Below, in pieces: positions 7,373-12,864 of a stretch of DNA of 12,894 nt. This DNA comes from Nitrososphaerota archaeon (GTDB lineage: Archaea; Thermoproteota; Nitrososphaeria; Nitrososphaerales; Nitrosopumilaceae), in the NCBI GenBank assembly GCA_028867235.1, contig JAGWGS010000017.1:1-12894 (forward strand). Direction: 5' to 3'. The translations under genes were made by a program, and so were the position numbers. The notes beneath the pieces are model-generated. The model saw nothing but the letters and a program-made list of their open reading frames with translations, made no database searches and was not told where the DNA came from. Every line of letters begins with the position of its first letter. The first letter of the stretch is position 1.

Positions 7373-7654
7373 TTACTGCCAGGTTATTTTTAAAAACACA
7401 ATTGCCCCAATGAGTTGTACAATTCTTACCAACAACACAAACGGCAATAGTGCTGCTTGATAAAGATCAAACATTGTAAAAAAAGTATAAACATTAATTG
7501 CATTATCCAAAAACAACATGCTTGCAAAAAATATCATACCAAGATGTACTTGGGAGTGCGTCTTTGAATGCATCTTTACAAATGTACCAATAAGGATACC
7601 AAAGACTGCCATGTTTGCACTTGCCACAATGGCGCAGTAAGGAATTATTGTCAT
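7373..7654 (-). CDS. Three-span integral membrane protein in winged-helix operon
   Basis: The product has 93 residues and is almost wholly hydrophobic. Three transmembrane segments are visible at about residues 4-26, 38-60 and 66-90, with a His/Lys-rich loop (KMHSKTHSQVH) between the first two. No catalytic motif is apparent. The ATG overlaps the stop of the upstream winged-helix gene in an ATGA junction, so translation is very likely coupled. Small multi-span proteins paired with winged-helix regulators recur in archaea. A membrane sensor or anti-regulator acting on the neighbouring winged-helix proteins is a reasonable guess, but nothing in the sequence proves it. Confidence 0.75.
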   Translation of the reverse strand: MTIIPYCAIVASANMAVFGILIGTFVKMHSKTHSQVHLGMIFFASMLFLDNAINVYTFFTMFDLYQAALLPFVLLVRIVQLIGAIVFLKITWQ

Positions 7655-8094
7655 TTTGAATAGATCCCCTTTCTCTCATGTTTACTTCTAGATAGTTTTA
7701 AGACAAGTTCATCAAAAGATTTTATATTTTCTTCAAGAAGAGGTGCAAGAAAGTAATTTGTGCCATACTTTTGTCCTATATGCGAAATCAAGTTATTTTT
7801 TTCAAGTACATTGAGATGATGTTGTATTGCTCTATAGTTTAGATCAAGTTCCTTTGTTATTTGGTGTGCATTAAGAGGTGATCTTTTTAATGCAAAGATC
7901 AATCTTATCCTATTTTGTCCCCCTCGTGAGGCTGCAAAGACCAGCCAGAACAAGTTTTTTACATATGAGAGGTCAGATTTTTGAATCTCTGTGCTTGATA
8001 CATAATCATTACGCGACATAGAGTCGTCATACGGATTCATAACAACGGCATTTTGGTGTAATGACATAAATACATTTTTCAAGATTGGATACAA
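7651..8094 (-). CDS. Winged helix-turn-helix regulator, paralogue 2
   Basis: The product has up to 147 residues. From about residue 44 it is an ArsR-like winged helix: NRIRLIFALKRSP (helix 1), HQITKELDL (helix 2), NYRAIQHHLNVLEKNNLI (recognition helix), and the wing GQKYGTNYFLAP. The first 43 residues have no counterpart in its neighbour. The TTG at 8094 lies 3 bp after the upstream stop. Internal ATGs at codons 10, 19 and 26 are alternative starts and would not touch the DNA-binding domain, so the N-terminus is uncertain. By hand alignment the core matches the upstream paralogue at about 47 of 87 positions, which indicates tandem duplication. It overlaps the membrane protein gene by 4 bp. 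Confidence 0.8.
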   Translation of the reverse strand: MYPILKNVFMSLHQNAVVMNPYDDSMSRNDYVSSTEIQKSDLSYVKNLFWLVFAASRGGQNRIRLIFALKRSPLNAHQITKELDLNYRAIQHHLNVLEKNNLISHIGQKYGTNYFLAPLLEENIKSFDELVLKLSRSKHERKGIYSK

Positions 8095-8097
8095 ATT

Positions 8098-8394
8098 CTA
8101 TCGTTCCCTTTGTGATGTGATATTATCATATGTCTCCATGTTGGCTTCCAAGAATGAAGATACAAAATAGTTTGCTCCATATTTGTCGCCTACTTTGGTT
8201 ACAAGATTATTTTTTTCCATTACCTCAAGATGGTGTTGTATCGCACGATAGTTCAAACCAAGATCACTTGCAAGCTGATTGGTATTTTTTGGTAGTTTTT
8301 TAATAGAATCTATTATTCGAATTCTATTATCACCTCCACGTGATCCTTTAAAGACATAGAAAAGAAGATTTTTTGCATACGGGAGACTGGGCAA
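8098..8394 (-). CDS. Winged helix-turn-helix regulator, paralogue 1
   Basis: The product has 98 residues, essentially only an ArsR-like winged helix: NRIRIIDSIKKLP, NQLASDLGL, the recognition helix NYRAIQHHLEVMEKNNLV, the wing GDKYGANYFV, and a short C-terminal helix. The motif SRGGxNRIR before helix 1 is shared with the downstream copy. No metal-binding cysteines are present, so it is not a classical metal-sensing ArsR. The start is TTG at 8394. An in-frame stop lies four codons upstream, and a TATA-like CTTTTAATC lies about 27 nt upstream, so a leaderless TTG start fits. It is the first gene of a three-gene operon (two regulators and one membrane protein). Confidence 0.83.
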   Translation of the reverse strand: MPSLPYAKNLLFYVFKGSRGGDNRIRIIDSIKKLPKNTNQLASDLGLNYRAIQHHLEVMEKNNLVTKVGDKYGANYFVSSFLEANMETYDNITSQRER

Positions 8395-8416
8395 TGTCTT
8401 TTCTCACATATTGGCA

Positions 8417-8425
8417 GATTAAAAG
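8417..8425 (-). promoter_or_regulatory. TATA box of the winged-helix operon
   Basis: CTTTTAATC on the minus strand is centred about 27 nt before the TTG at 8394. This is the leaderless spacing. Confidence 0.5.
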
Positions 8426-8445
8426 ATACACTAAGTCATATGCGA

Positions 8446-8460
8446 CAAAAAAAGAAAAAA
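8446..8460 (-). terminator. T-rich terminator of the cupredoxin gene 8463-9779
   Basis: Read on the minus strand, directly after the stop codon of the cupredoxin gene, there is a run of six T, a C, and seven T. Such T tracts are the usual archaeal termination signal. It separates the cupredoxin unit from the winged-helix operon. Confidence 0.6.
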
Positions 8461-8462
8461 GA

Positions 8463-9779
8463 TTAGGAGACTATGATCGTTCCACGCATATGTGTGTGAA
8501 TGGTACAAATGTATTCATATGTACCTGGCTTGCTAAACGTGAACGAGAACGTCTTTCCTGCTTTTATTATTCCACTATCAAAGGTCCCGTCTGGATTCGT
8601 TGTGCCCGGATTTACAGATGTGACTGTATGAGAATTGCCGTCAGTGTTAACAAATGTCACTGTAGTACCTGTCTTTACATTCAATGCATTTGGAGTAAAG
8701 AACGGCGATTCAAGACCCACAATGTTTACTGTGTTTTGGGGCATGGTAGTACTTGCGTTAGATACAGTCTCTCCTCCTGTTGGTTCAGATACAAATACAT
8801 CAAATCTAGTATCAGCACTTCCCCACATGTAGCTTGAAAGCGGGCTTGGCTGTATCTGTATGTCCATGACATAATGCCCGGCACTAGGGAACACTTCAGT
8901 CAATGTCATCACCCCAGTATGTCCATGCACTGCTCCCTTCATGGTCATCGCACCTTCCACAGGGGCAGACTCGGCTGCAATATAATTCCCTGTTTTGAGT
9001 ACAACTTGCATGTCAGGGTGAGTTATCATGGAACCATCTTGTGCCTTGGTTGCAGTAAAGACAAACGTTACAGGTTGTCCTGCCACTATCTTGTTTGATG
9101 TTGTACTAAATTCAAGATTTAATGCTGTATCAGGAATTGATCCTTGGAGTGTGTGTTTTTGATCTATTTTTTGTACATAGATGGGAAACACGAAGGTCCT
9201 TGAACCAAAATCATTTTGTGGATCTTTTGCAAATCCCTTTGGACTGCCAGACAACATAGTATGAGTCCTTCCCTGTGGCTCTACCTCCATTCCCATCATT
9301 GTATTTCCAATTGATGATGTTGTCAGATACACCATGCTCTCACCTGCTTCAGGAATTGCAACCTTAAAGTCCATATTTCCTGTATGAGAGTGTCCGGTAG
9401 TCGTCTTGTATACTATATCGCCATCTGGATCTTTTACAGTTATTGCCCAGTCAACATGGCTTAGCTTTGCTCCGGATGCAGTATCTTTTGCATGCATTTG
9501 TATTGATGCCAATTGGTTTGCTTGTATGATAGGATCGGCAGTAAAGTCTACTGTCACATTATCAGATGCCTTTGATAGCGGCGTGTTTTGCATTGTAGTG
9601 TAATCTTCTGTAGATTCTGATGATTCAGAGCCCATTGATTGTTGGTTTTCTCCCATCATGCTAGATTCTTGTGCTTCTGCCATGTTTGCATGACTTGACA
9701 CATGTAGCGGCACAAGCATTATTGCTAGTGCAGCAAGAATTACAGTCGACGATACAATTACCGCATTTTTCATCTGCAT
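8463..9779 (-). CDS. Exported blue-copper (cupredoxin) protein with duplicated His/Met-rich domain
   Basis: The product has 438 residues. Residues 1-36 are a signal peptide or N-terminal anchor. A Ser/Met/Glu-rich linker (38-66) leads to two related beta-sandwich domains (about 75-200 and 220-330). These share the motif HSHTGNM at 130-136 and HGHTGVM at 285-291, each followed by V/F-x-x-P-x-A-G and a Met. The C-terminal 90 residues form a plastocyanin-type cupredoxin with type-1 ligands His384, Cys425, His428 and Met431 (CTIHTHM). Cupredoxins carry electrons on the outer face of the membrane in ammonia-oxidising archaea, replacing cytochrome c. The duplicated HxHTGxM sites could be further copper sites (inference). 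The ATG at 9779 is preferred over the one at 9773 from TATA spacing (about 25 nt). It has its own promoter with the shared 45-bp element. Confidence 0.88.
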   Translation of the reverse strand: MQMKNAVIVSSTVILAALAIMLVPLHVSSHANMAEAQESSMMGENQQSMGSESSESTEDYTTMQNTPLSKASDNVTVDFTADPIIQANQLASIQMHAKDTASGAKLSHVDWAITVKDPDGDIVYKTTTGHSHTGNMDFKVAIPEAGESMVYLTTSSIGNTMMGMEVEPQGRTHTMLSGSPKGFAKDPQNDFGSRTFVFPIYVQKIDQKHTLQGSIPDTALNLEFSTTSNKIVAGQPVTFVFTATKAQDGSMITHPDMQVVLKTGNYIAAESAPVEGAMTMKGAVHGHTGVMTLTEVFPSAGHYVMDIQIQPSPLSSYMWGSADTRFDVFVSEPTGGETVSNASTTMPQNTVNIVGLESPFFTPNALNVKTGTTVTFVNTDGNSHTVTSVNPGTTNPDGTFDSGIIKAGKTFSFTFSKPGTYEYICTIHTHMRGTIIVS

Positions 9780-9800
9780 GAAAAATTCTAGTTTAAAAAA

Positions 9801-9845
9801 TTATTTAGCGCTATTTCAAGATCATATGCAAATTATATGCAAATC
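9801..9845 (-). promoter_or_regulatory. Shared 45-bp promoter element, copy D (cupredoxin 8463-9779)
   Basis: In the direction of the gene: TTTGCATA at 9836-9843 and again 11 bp on at 9825-9832, a short spacer, TTGAAATA (9812-9819), three bases GCG, then the TATA box CTAAATAA (9801-9808) centred about 25 nt before the ATG. The same layout occurs upstream of three further units. Confidence 0.85.
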
Positions 9846-9927
9846 ATTTTTTGTAAAATCAATTCATGTAAGATAAATCAGAATTAGAGTTAGTTAAAAA
9901 ATCCAATGTTATATCAAAATATCAAAT

Positions 9928-9934
9928 AAAAAAA
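9928..9934 (-). terminator. T tract after cupredoxin gene 9950-10477
   Basis: On the minus strand a run of seven T lies about 15 nt beyond the stop codon of the small cupredoxin gene. It probably ends that transcript before the next shared promoter element. Confidence 0.45.
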
Positions 9935-9949
9935 TAGGTATCAGCGTTA

Positions 9950-10477
9950 TTAAGTTCTTGGAAGAACCACTATCTCACCGCGCATGTTTGGCTCATGCAT
10001 TGAACACCAATAATTTATGGTTCCGACTTGATCTGCAGTAAAGTTGATTGTCTTCATCTCTCCTCTATGGATATCAAATTCAGGGGCAATTCCGTCTACA
10101 GTTATCATGTGCTCAGGCCCCTGCACATCCACAAAGTTAAGGGTGACTTGATCTCCCTGATGTACAACTATTTGAGATGGCGCAAACATGTATTGTCTTA
10201 CTTTCCATCCACCCTTGTCATCAATTTTCTTGATGACAAACCCACCACCAGATGGAAGCATCGAAGTGGTAGGATATGGTTCTGGCGGGTGCTCAGATGT
10301 ACCATATATACTTGTTATTCCATCAAGATGAACGGTTGCGATATAGAATGTCTTTTGCGTTGCAGCAGAAGCGATTCCAATATGCCCAGACATTGTTCCT
10401 CCAAGAGATATTGTGGCAATTATTCCTATCACCGCAATAGTCAAGCCAGCAATTATTCCCTTGTTAAGATTTTTCAT
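9950..10477 (-). CDS. Small exported cupredoxin (plastocyanin/nitrosocyanin-like)
   Basis: The product has 175 residues from the ATG at 10477. An upstream in-frame TTG at 10501 is unlikely because it lies only a few bases from the TATA box and ahead of the expected transcription start. Residues 7-39 are a signal peptide or uncleaved anchor. The C-terminal half (about 90-175) is a cupredoxin: strands FAPSQIVVHQGDQVTLNFV, then copper ligands His123 (GPEHMITV), Cys158, His161 and Met165 (CSMHEPNM). FDIH at 134-137 adds one more histidine near the usual site. The middle part (45-92), with a Pro-rich turn and IKKIDDKGGWKVRQY, matches no domain I know. The likely role is periplasmic electron transfer or copper handling; red-copper versus blue-copper type cannot be settled by eye. 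Confidence 0.87.
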   Translation of the reverse strand: MKNLNKGIIAGLTIAVIGIIATISLGGTMSGHIGIASAATQKTFYIATVHLDGITSIYGTSEHPPEPYPTTSMLPSGGGFVIKKIDDKGGWKVRQYMFAPSQIVVHQGDQVTLNFVDVQGPEHMITVDGIAPEFDIHRGEMKTINFTADQVGTINYWCSMHEPNMRGEIVVLPRT

Positions 10478-10503
10478 ATCTTGAAGAAAAAACCAATCCA
10501 AAG

Positions 10504-10548
10504 TTATTTAGTGATATTTCAAAATTATATGCAATTTGTATGCAAATT
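10504..10548 (-). promoter_or_regulatory. Shared 45-bp promoter element, copy C (small cupredoxin)
   Basis: In gene direction: TTTGCATA (10539-10546) and ATTGCATA (10528-10535) 11 bp apart, TTGAAATA (10515-10522), TCA, and CTAAATAA (10504-10511) as TATA box. The TATA centre is 30 nt from the ATG at 10477, which places transcription start just ahead of that ATG and excludes the TTG at 10501. Confidence 0.85.
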
Positions 10549-10632
10549 ATTATTTCTGCATAACATCACAAGACAATAATTTGCGTGTCATTTTGAAAAA
10601 AATGTTTTATTATTGTTGATTTTTTCATTATT

Positions 10633-10689
10633 GATTCGATTTAATGACATATGGATATCACGTCCTTCTTTTCCTCATTGAATCGAATC
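10633..10689. repeat. 14-bp inverted repeat, 29-bp spacer
   Basis: GATTCGATTTAATG (10633-10646) and CATTGAATCGAATC (10676-10689) are reverse complements except for one base. The pair sits midway between two outward-facing promoters that carry the shared element. It may be an operator for both sides or the stem of a short RNA. Confidence 0.5.
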
Positions 10690-10709
10690 ACATTATCATA
10701 TAATACACA

Positions 10710-10754
10710 AATTTATACAAAATTTGTATCGCATTTTGAAATATCACTAAATAT
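10710..10754 (+). promoter_or_regulatory. Shared 45-bp promoter element, copy E (repeat protein)
   Basis: Half-sites TTTATACA (10712-10719) and TTTGTATC (10723-10730) are 11 bp apart, followed by TTGAAATA (10736-10743), TCA, and CTAAATAT (10747-10754), centred about 27 nt before the ATG at 10778. The half-sites are the most diverged of the four, and here they also form the odd palindrome ATACAAA-A-TTTGTAT (10714-10728). Confidence 0.8.
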
Positions 10755-10777
10755 TATTTTTCAAATTCTTACAATCA

Positions 10778-11398
10778 ATGACAAAAATTCTTCTAGCTGG
10801 ATTGACATTGGCTGTAATCCTTGCAGCAATTGGATCAAGTGCGCAAGGCTTTGCAATGCCAGACAAGTCACAAGGTATCATAGAACAATACATCAAGACA
10901 CAAAATAGTCCACTTGACCAGAACATGATATTGGTAAGTGACCCACCAACAATGAAGGGAGGTAAGGCCACATTTCATCTAATACCAAAACCGCAAGTAG
11001 GACCTGATGACATACCAATAGCACAGACAAACACACCAGACCTAGTTCTGACAAGTGTAAAGACTCCAGATAGCAAAACTATATTGAAACTGTTGCCAAG
11101 AATACAGGAAGGCATAGACGGTACAGCAATACCAAAGAAAATGCAAGAAAATATCACGCCTATTCCTGTTGCCGCAGAACCTGAGAAGATACTTGTGAGC
11201 GTGGCAACCCCCAATGGAGGCAGCACTCTAAAACTAATACCAAAACCGCAAGAGGGTATCGATGGAGCTCCAATACCAAAAACACCTGAAACCCAAATGA
11301 TGTTGTTGGTAGTAGATCCTGTCACATCAAAAGGCGGCACAGCAACATTCCACTTGGTACCAAAACCAGCACTTGATTCAAGAGATTCATCCTCATAA
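10778..11398 (+). CDS. Exported protein with four imperfect repeats
   Basis: I recognise no family. The product has 206 residues with a signal peptide (1-26). The mature part consists of four units of 30-45 residues at about 50-82, 89-120, 137-168 and 174-206. Each begins with a hydrophobic strand (ILVSDP, LVLTSV, ILVSVA, LLVVDP), followed by a turn, a strand ending in L-(I/V/L)-P-(K/R), and a tail. Units 1 and 4 are alike (GGKATFHLIPKP, GGTATFHLVPKP) and units 2 and 3 are alike (LKLLPRIQEGIDGTAIPK, LKLIPKPQEGIDGAPIPK), an A-B-B-A order. A 19-nt exact DNA repeat in units 1 and 3 (10979-10997, 11234-11252) points to fairly recent internal duplication. It has no cysteine. It is transcribed alone, from the shared promoter element to a hairpin terminator. 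Confidence 0.82.
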   Translation: MTKILLAGLTLAVILAAIGSSAQGFAMPDKSQGIIEQYIKTQNSPLDQNMILVSDPPTMKGGKATFHLIPKPQVGPDDIPIAQTNTPDLVLTSVKTPDSKTILKLLPRIQEGIDGTAIPKKMQENITPIPVAAEPEKILVSVATPNGGSTLKLIPKPQEGIDGAPIPKTPETQMMLLVVDPVTSKGGTATFHLVPKPALDSRDSSS

Positions 11399-11410
11399 AA
11401 GGACATCATC

Positions 11411-11436
11411 ATTCTCAACTATTGAGAATTTTTTTT
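11411..11436 (+). terminator. Hairpin plus T-tract terminator of the repeat protein gene
   Basis: ATTCTCAA (11411-11418), a 3-nt loop CTA, and TTGAGAAT (11422-11429) form a perfect 8-bp stem followed by seven further T. It has the form of a bacterial intrinsic terminator, 13 nt after the stop codon. Confidence 0.75.
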
Positions 11437-11470
11437 AAAAAAGATAACTCGATTTGTTGCGCATTACCAA

Positions 11471-11515
11471 GATTTGTACATTATTTGCATATCATTTTGA
11501 AATATTGCTAAATAA
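11471..11515 (+). promoter_or_regulatory. Shared 45-bp promoter element, copy F (PEFG-CTERM unit)
   Basis: Half-sites TTTGTACA (11473-11480) and TTTGCATA (11484-11491) are 11 bp apart, followed by TTGAAATA (11497-11504), TTG, and CTAAATAA (11508-11515), centred about 25 nt before the ATG at 11536. Confidence 0.85.
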
Positions 11516-11535
11516 TGACTATCACTTTTTGATTC

Positions 11536-12081
11536 ATGCGTAGTCTGCATCCAATCCTAGTATTTGCCATAGTAATATCATTTGTTGGATTACATGCTTC
11601 ATTTGCCATATCAAATGACAACTACAATACTACAAGTCCTGATATCATACAACAGACAAATGCAAACAGCATTCAAGTAAATGACAGCAATTTTGTTGTA
11701 AATTACAGTATCACAAATGGAACAATACTAAATATGCACGGTGATAACCAGTCACGCTCGGTAGTCATACACACAAAAACCACAGGAAGTGGGATCTTGA
11801 CAATAACATTACCTAGAGAACTAATTGATTCAAAAACAAACGGAGCAGATGACAAGTTTTTTGTCACAATAGACGGACAAGAGGAATCATTTGATGAAAC
11901 AAAAACAACAGATAGTAGCAGAACATTAAACATTGCTTTTGGTACAGATACCCAGGAGATAGACATATTTGGAACAAAAGCAGTACCTGAATTTGGAAAT
12001 ATACCATACATTACACTTGCTATCCCAATAATGTTTTTAACAATATTTTACAGAAAAATCAAGAGTAAGATTTTTTCATGA
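11536..12081 (+). CDS. PEFG-CTERM surface protein
   Basis: The product has 181 residues: a signal peptide (1-24), an Asn/Thr-rich beta domain with several N-x-S/T sites, and the tripartite C-terminal sorting signal PEFG (151-154), a transmembrane helix (about 156-172) and a basic end (RKIKSK). The stretch before it (GILTITLPRELID, DDKFFVTIDGQEE, SRTLNIAFG) is the conserved domain that commonly precedes PEFG-CTERM in Thaumarchaeota. The PEFG-CTERM tail is thought to be handled by an archaeosortase, which would trim and anchor the protein at the cell surface; no sortase gene is in this window. It is the first gene of a two-gene unit, with an ATGA overlap to the next gene, driven by the shared promoter element. 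Confidence 0.9.
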   Translation: MRSLHPILVFAIVISFVGLHASFAISNDNYNTTSPDIIQQTNANSIQVNDSNFVVNYSITNGTILNMHGDNQSRSVVIHTKTTGSGILTITLPRELIDSKTNGADDKFFVTIDGQEESFDETKTTDSSRTLNIAFGTDTQEIDIFGTKAVPEFGNIPYITLAIPIMFLTIFYRKIKSKIFS

Positions 12082-12566
12082 ATAAATCCTTGATTTTAAT
12101 AACTATAGTTTCTATTTCGTCAGGTATTATCATAGGAACTAGTATTGATTACTCTCATGTTTTTGGGACATCAGATGATGTAAAAACTATAACTTCGATT
12201 CATCTTATACAATGGCATTCTCTAAAAAATATAACGTTAAAGCATGGACAATTTCTAGACCTTGCAGACACTACACCAATGCGTACCATAGGAGGACATG
12301 TTGCCATGTACATACCATGTGATAACTCAGGAAACCCTTCAGTCCAATTCTTGCAAGGCATTGTGGATACAGACAAGAATACACTCAGTCCAGTAGAACC
12401 TGAATACATAAAGTACCTATCAAATCCTGGCTCTAGTTGCCTATACCATTTTGATATTGGAACAAATCAAGGTGTGACTGATTTTGCAATACTAAATGAT
12501 GGTAACAATCCAGTAAGTTTCAAAGATGTAAACACTATAACATTTTCAATTGAAGAAATCAAATAA
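12078..12566 (+). CDS. Membrane-anchored or exported protein of unknown function
   Basis: I do not recognise this family. The product has 162 residues with a hydrophobic N-terminus (about 4-22) that could be a signal peptide or an anchor, followed by a beta-rich domain. Two cysteines (C81 in YIPCDN, C121 in SSCLYHF) are placed well for a disulfide. Several histidines (42, 47, 56, 74, 124) are spread along the domain. It overlaps the PEFG-CTERM gene by four bases (ATGA), so it is co-translated and probably a partner of that surface protein. It has no promoter of its own. A weak hairpin follows the stop codon. Confidence 0.75.
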   Translation: MNKSLILITIVSISSGIIIGTSIDYSHVFGTSDDVKTITSIHLIQWHSLKNITLKHGQFLDLADTTPMRTIGGHVAMYIPCDNSGNPSVQFLQGIVDTDKNTLSPVEPEYIKYLSNPGSSCLYHFDIGTNQGVTDFAILNDGNNPVSFKDVNTITFSIEEIK

Positions 12567-12569
12567 ACA

Positions 12570-12590
12570 AAAACCAGAGACAACGGTTTT
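12570..12590. terminator. Possible bidirectional hairpin between convergent genes
   Basis: AAAACC (12570-12575) and GGTTTT (12585-12590) form a 6-bp stem with a 9-nt loop, located between the stops of the unknown protein gene and the CsoR-family gene. It is short, with few T after it. Confidence 0.3.
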
Positions 12591-12606
12591 AGTCATAATT
12601 AAGACA

Positions 12607-12864
12607 TTACAAAATCTTAGAGACTGTATCTTTTAGATCATTTGCTGCCTTTTTGCCTTTGTTGTTGGTATTCAAGTTTACATGATCCACAAGATCCTCA
12701 ATTATTATCTCCATGGTGCTGTCAAGTGCTGCCCTTACTGCAGTAATTTGCTGTACAATCTCCGGATAGCCTTTTCCCTCATCAATCATTTTTTCTATTC
12801 CCTTGACATGTCCTTCTATTCTTGCCAATCTTTTTTTAACTTCAGGTAGTTTGTGATGAGTCAT
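12607..12864 (-). CDS. CsoR/RcnR/FrmR-family (DUF156) regulator lacking copper ligands
   Basis: The 85-residue all-helical protein has the family hallmarks KKRLARIEGHVKGIEKMIDEG and the helix IVQQITAVRAALDSTMEIIIEDL. These repressors form tetramers and release DNA on binding Cu(I), Ni, persulfide or formaldehyde, depending on the subgroup. Aligned without gaps to the CsoR core, the Cys-His-Cys copper ligands fall on Tyr33, Leu58 and Val62, and the protein contains no cysteine at all. His3, His4, His19 and His61 remain as possible ligands. It is therefore not a standard copper sensor. The ATG at 12864 is close to the window edge and its promoter is incompletely visible. It lies convergent to the surface-protein unit, which makes it a candidate but unproven regulator of that region. 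Confidence 0.85.
   Translation of the reverse strand: MTHHKLPEVKKRLARIEGHVKGIEKMIDEGKGYPEIVQQITAVRAALDSTMEIIIEDLVDHVNLNTNNKGKKAANDLKDTVSKIL

Larger units (their letters stand above)
10478..10777. other. Divergent intergenic region between small cupredoxin and repeat protein
   Basis: No convincing gene is present. At each end lies one copy of the shared 45-bp promoter element, facing outward. Between them is a 14-bp inverted repeat with one mismatch (10633-10646 and 10676-10689) and a further TATA-like TTTTATTAT near 10604-10612 pointing to the right. The rest is A/T-rich sequence without recognisable signals. Confidence 0.6.

Noticed and set aside
8373..8837. 154-residue open frame on plus strand
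   Set aside because: It is antisense to the cupredoxin domain, runs over the winged-helix promoter and T tract, and its product is rich in Cys, Arg and Trp without any domain. It is a shadow of the real gene.
9821..9844. ATGCAAAT repeats resembling the eukaryotic octamer motif
   Set aside because: The resemblance to the POU-factor octamer is coincidental. Archaea have no POU proteins, and the fixed 11-bp spacing is better explained as an archaeal activator or repressor site.
10028..10579. 183-residue open frame on plus strand
   Set aside because: It is fully antisense to the small cupredoxin and its promoter, with low-complexity composition and no promoter of its own.
10651..10908. 85-residue open frame on plus strand
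   Set aside because: It covers the shared promoter element and the signal-peptide region of the repeat protein in another frame, and shows no domain.
10975..11418. 147-residue open frame on minus strand
   Set aside because: It is antisense to the repeat protein. Its apparent repeats mirror the sense repeats, and it begins inside the terminator hairpin region.
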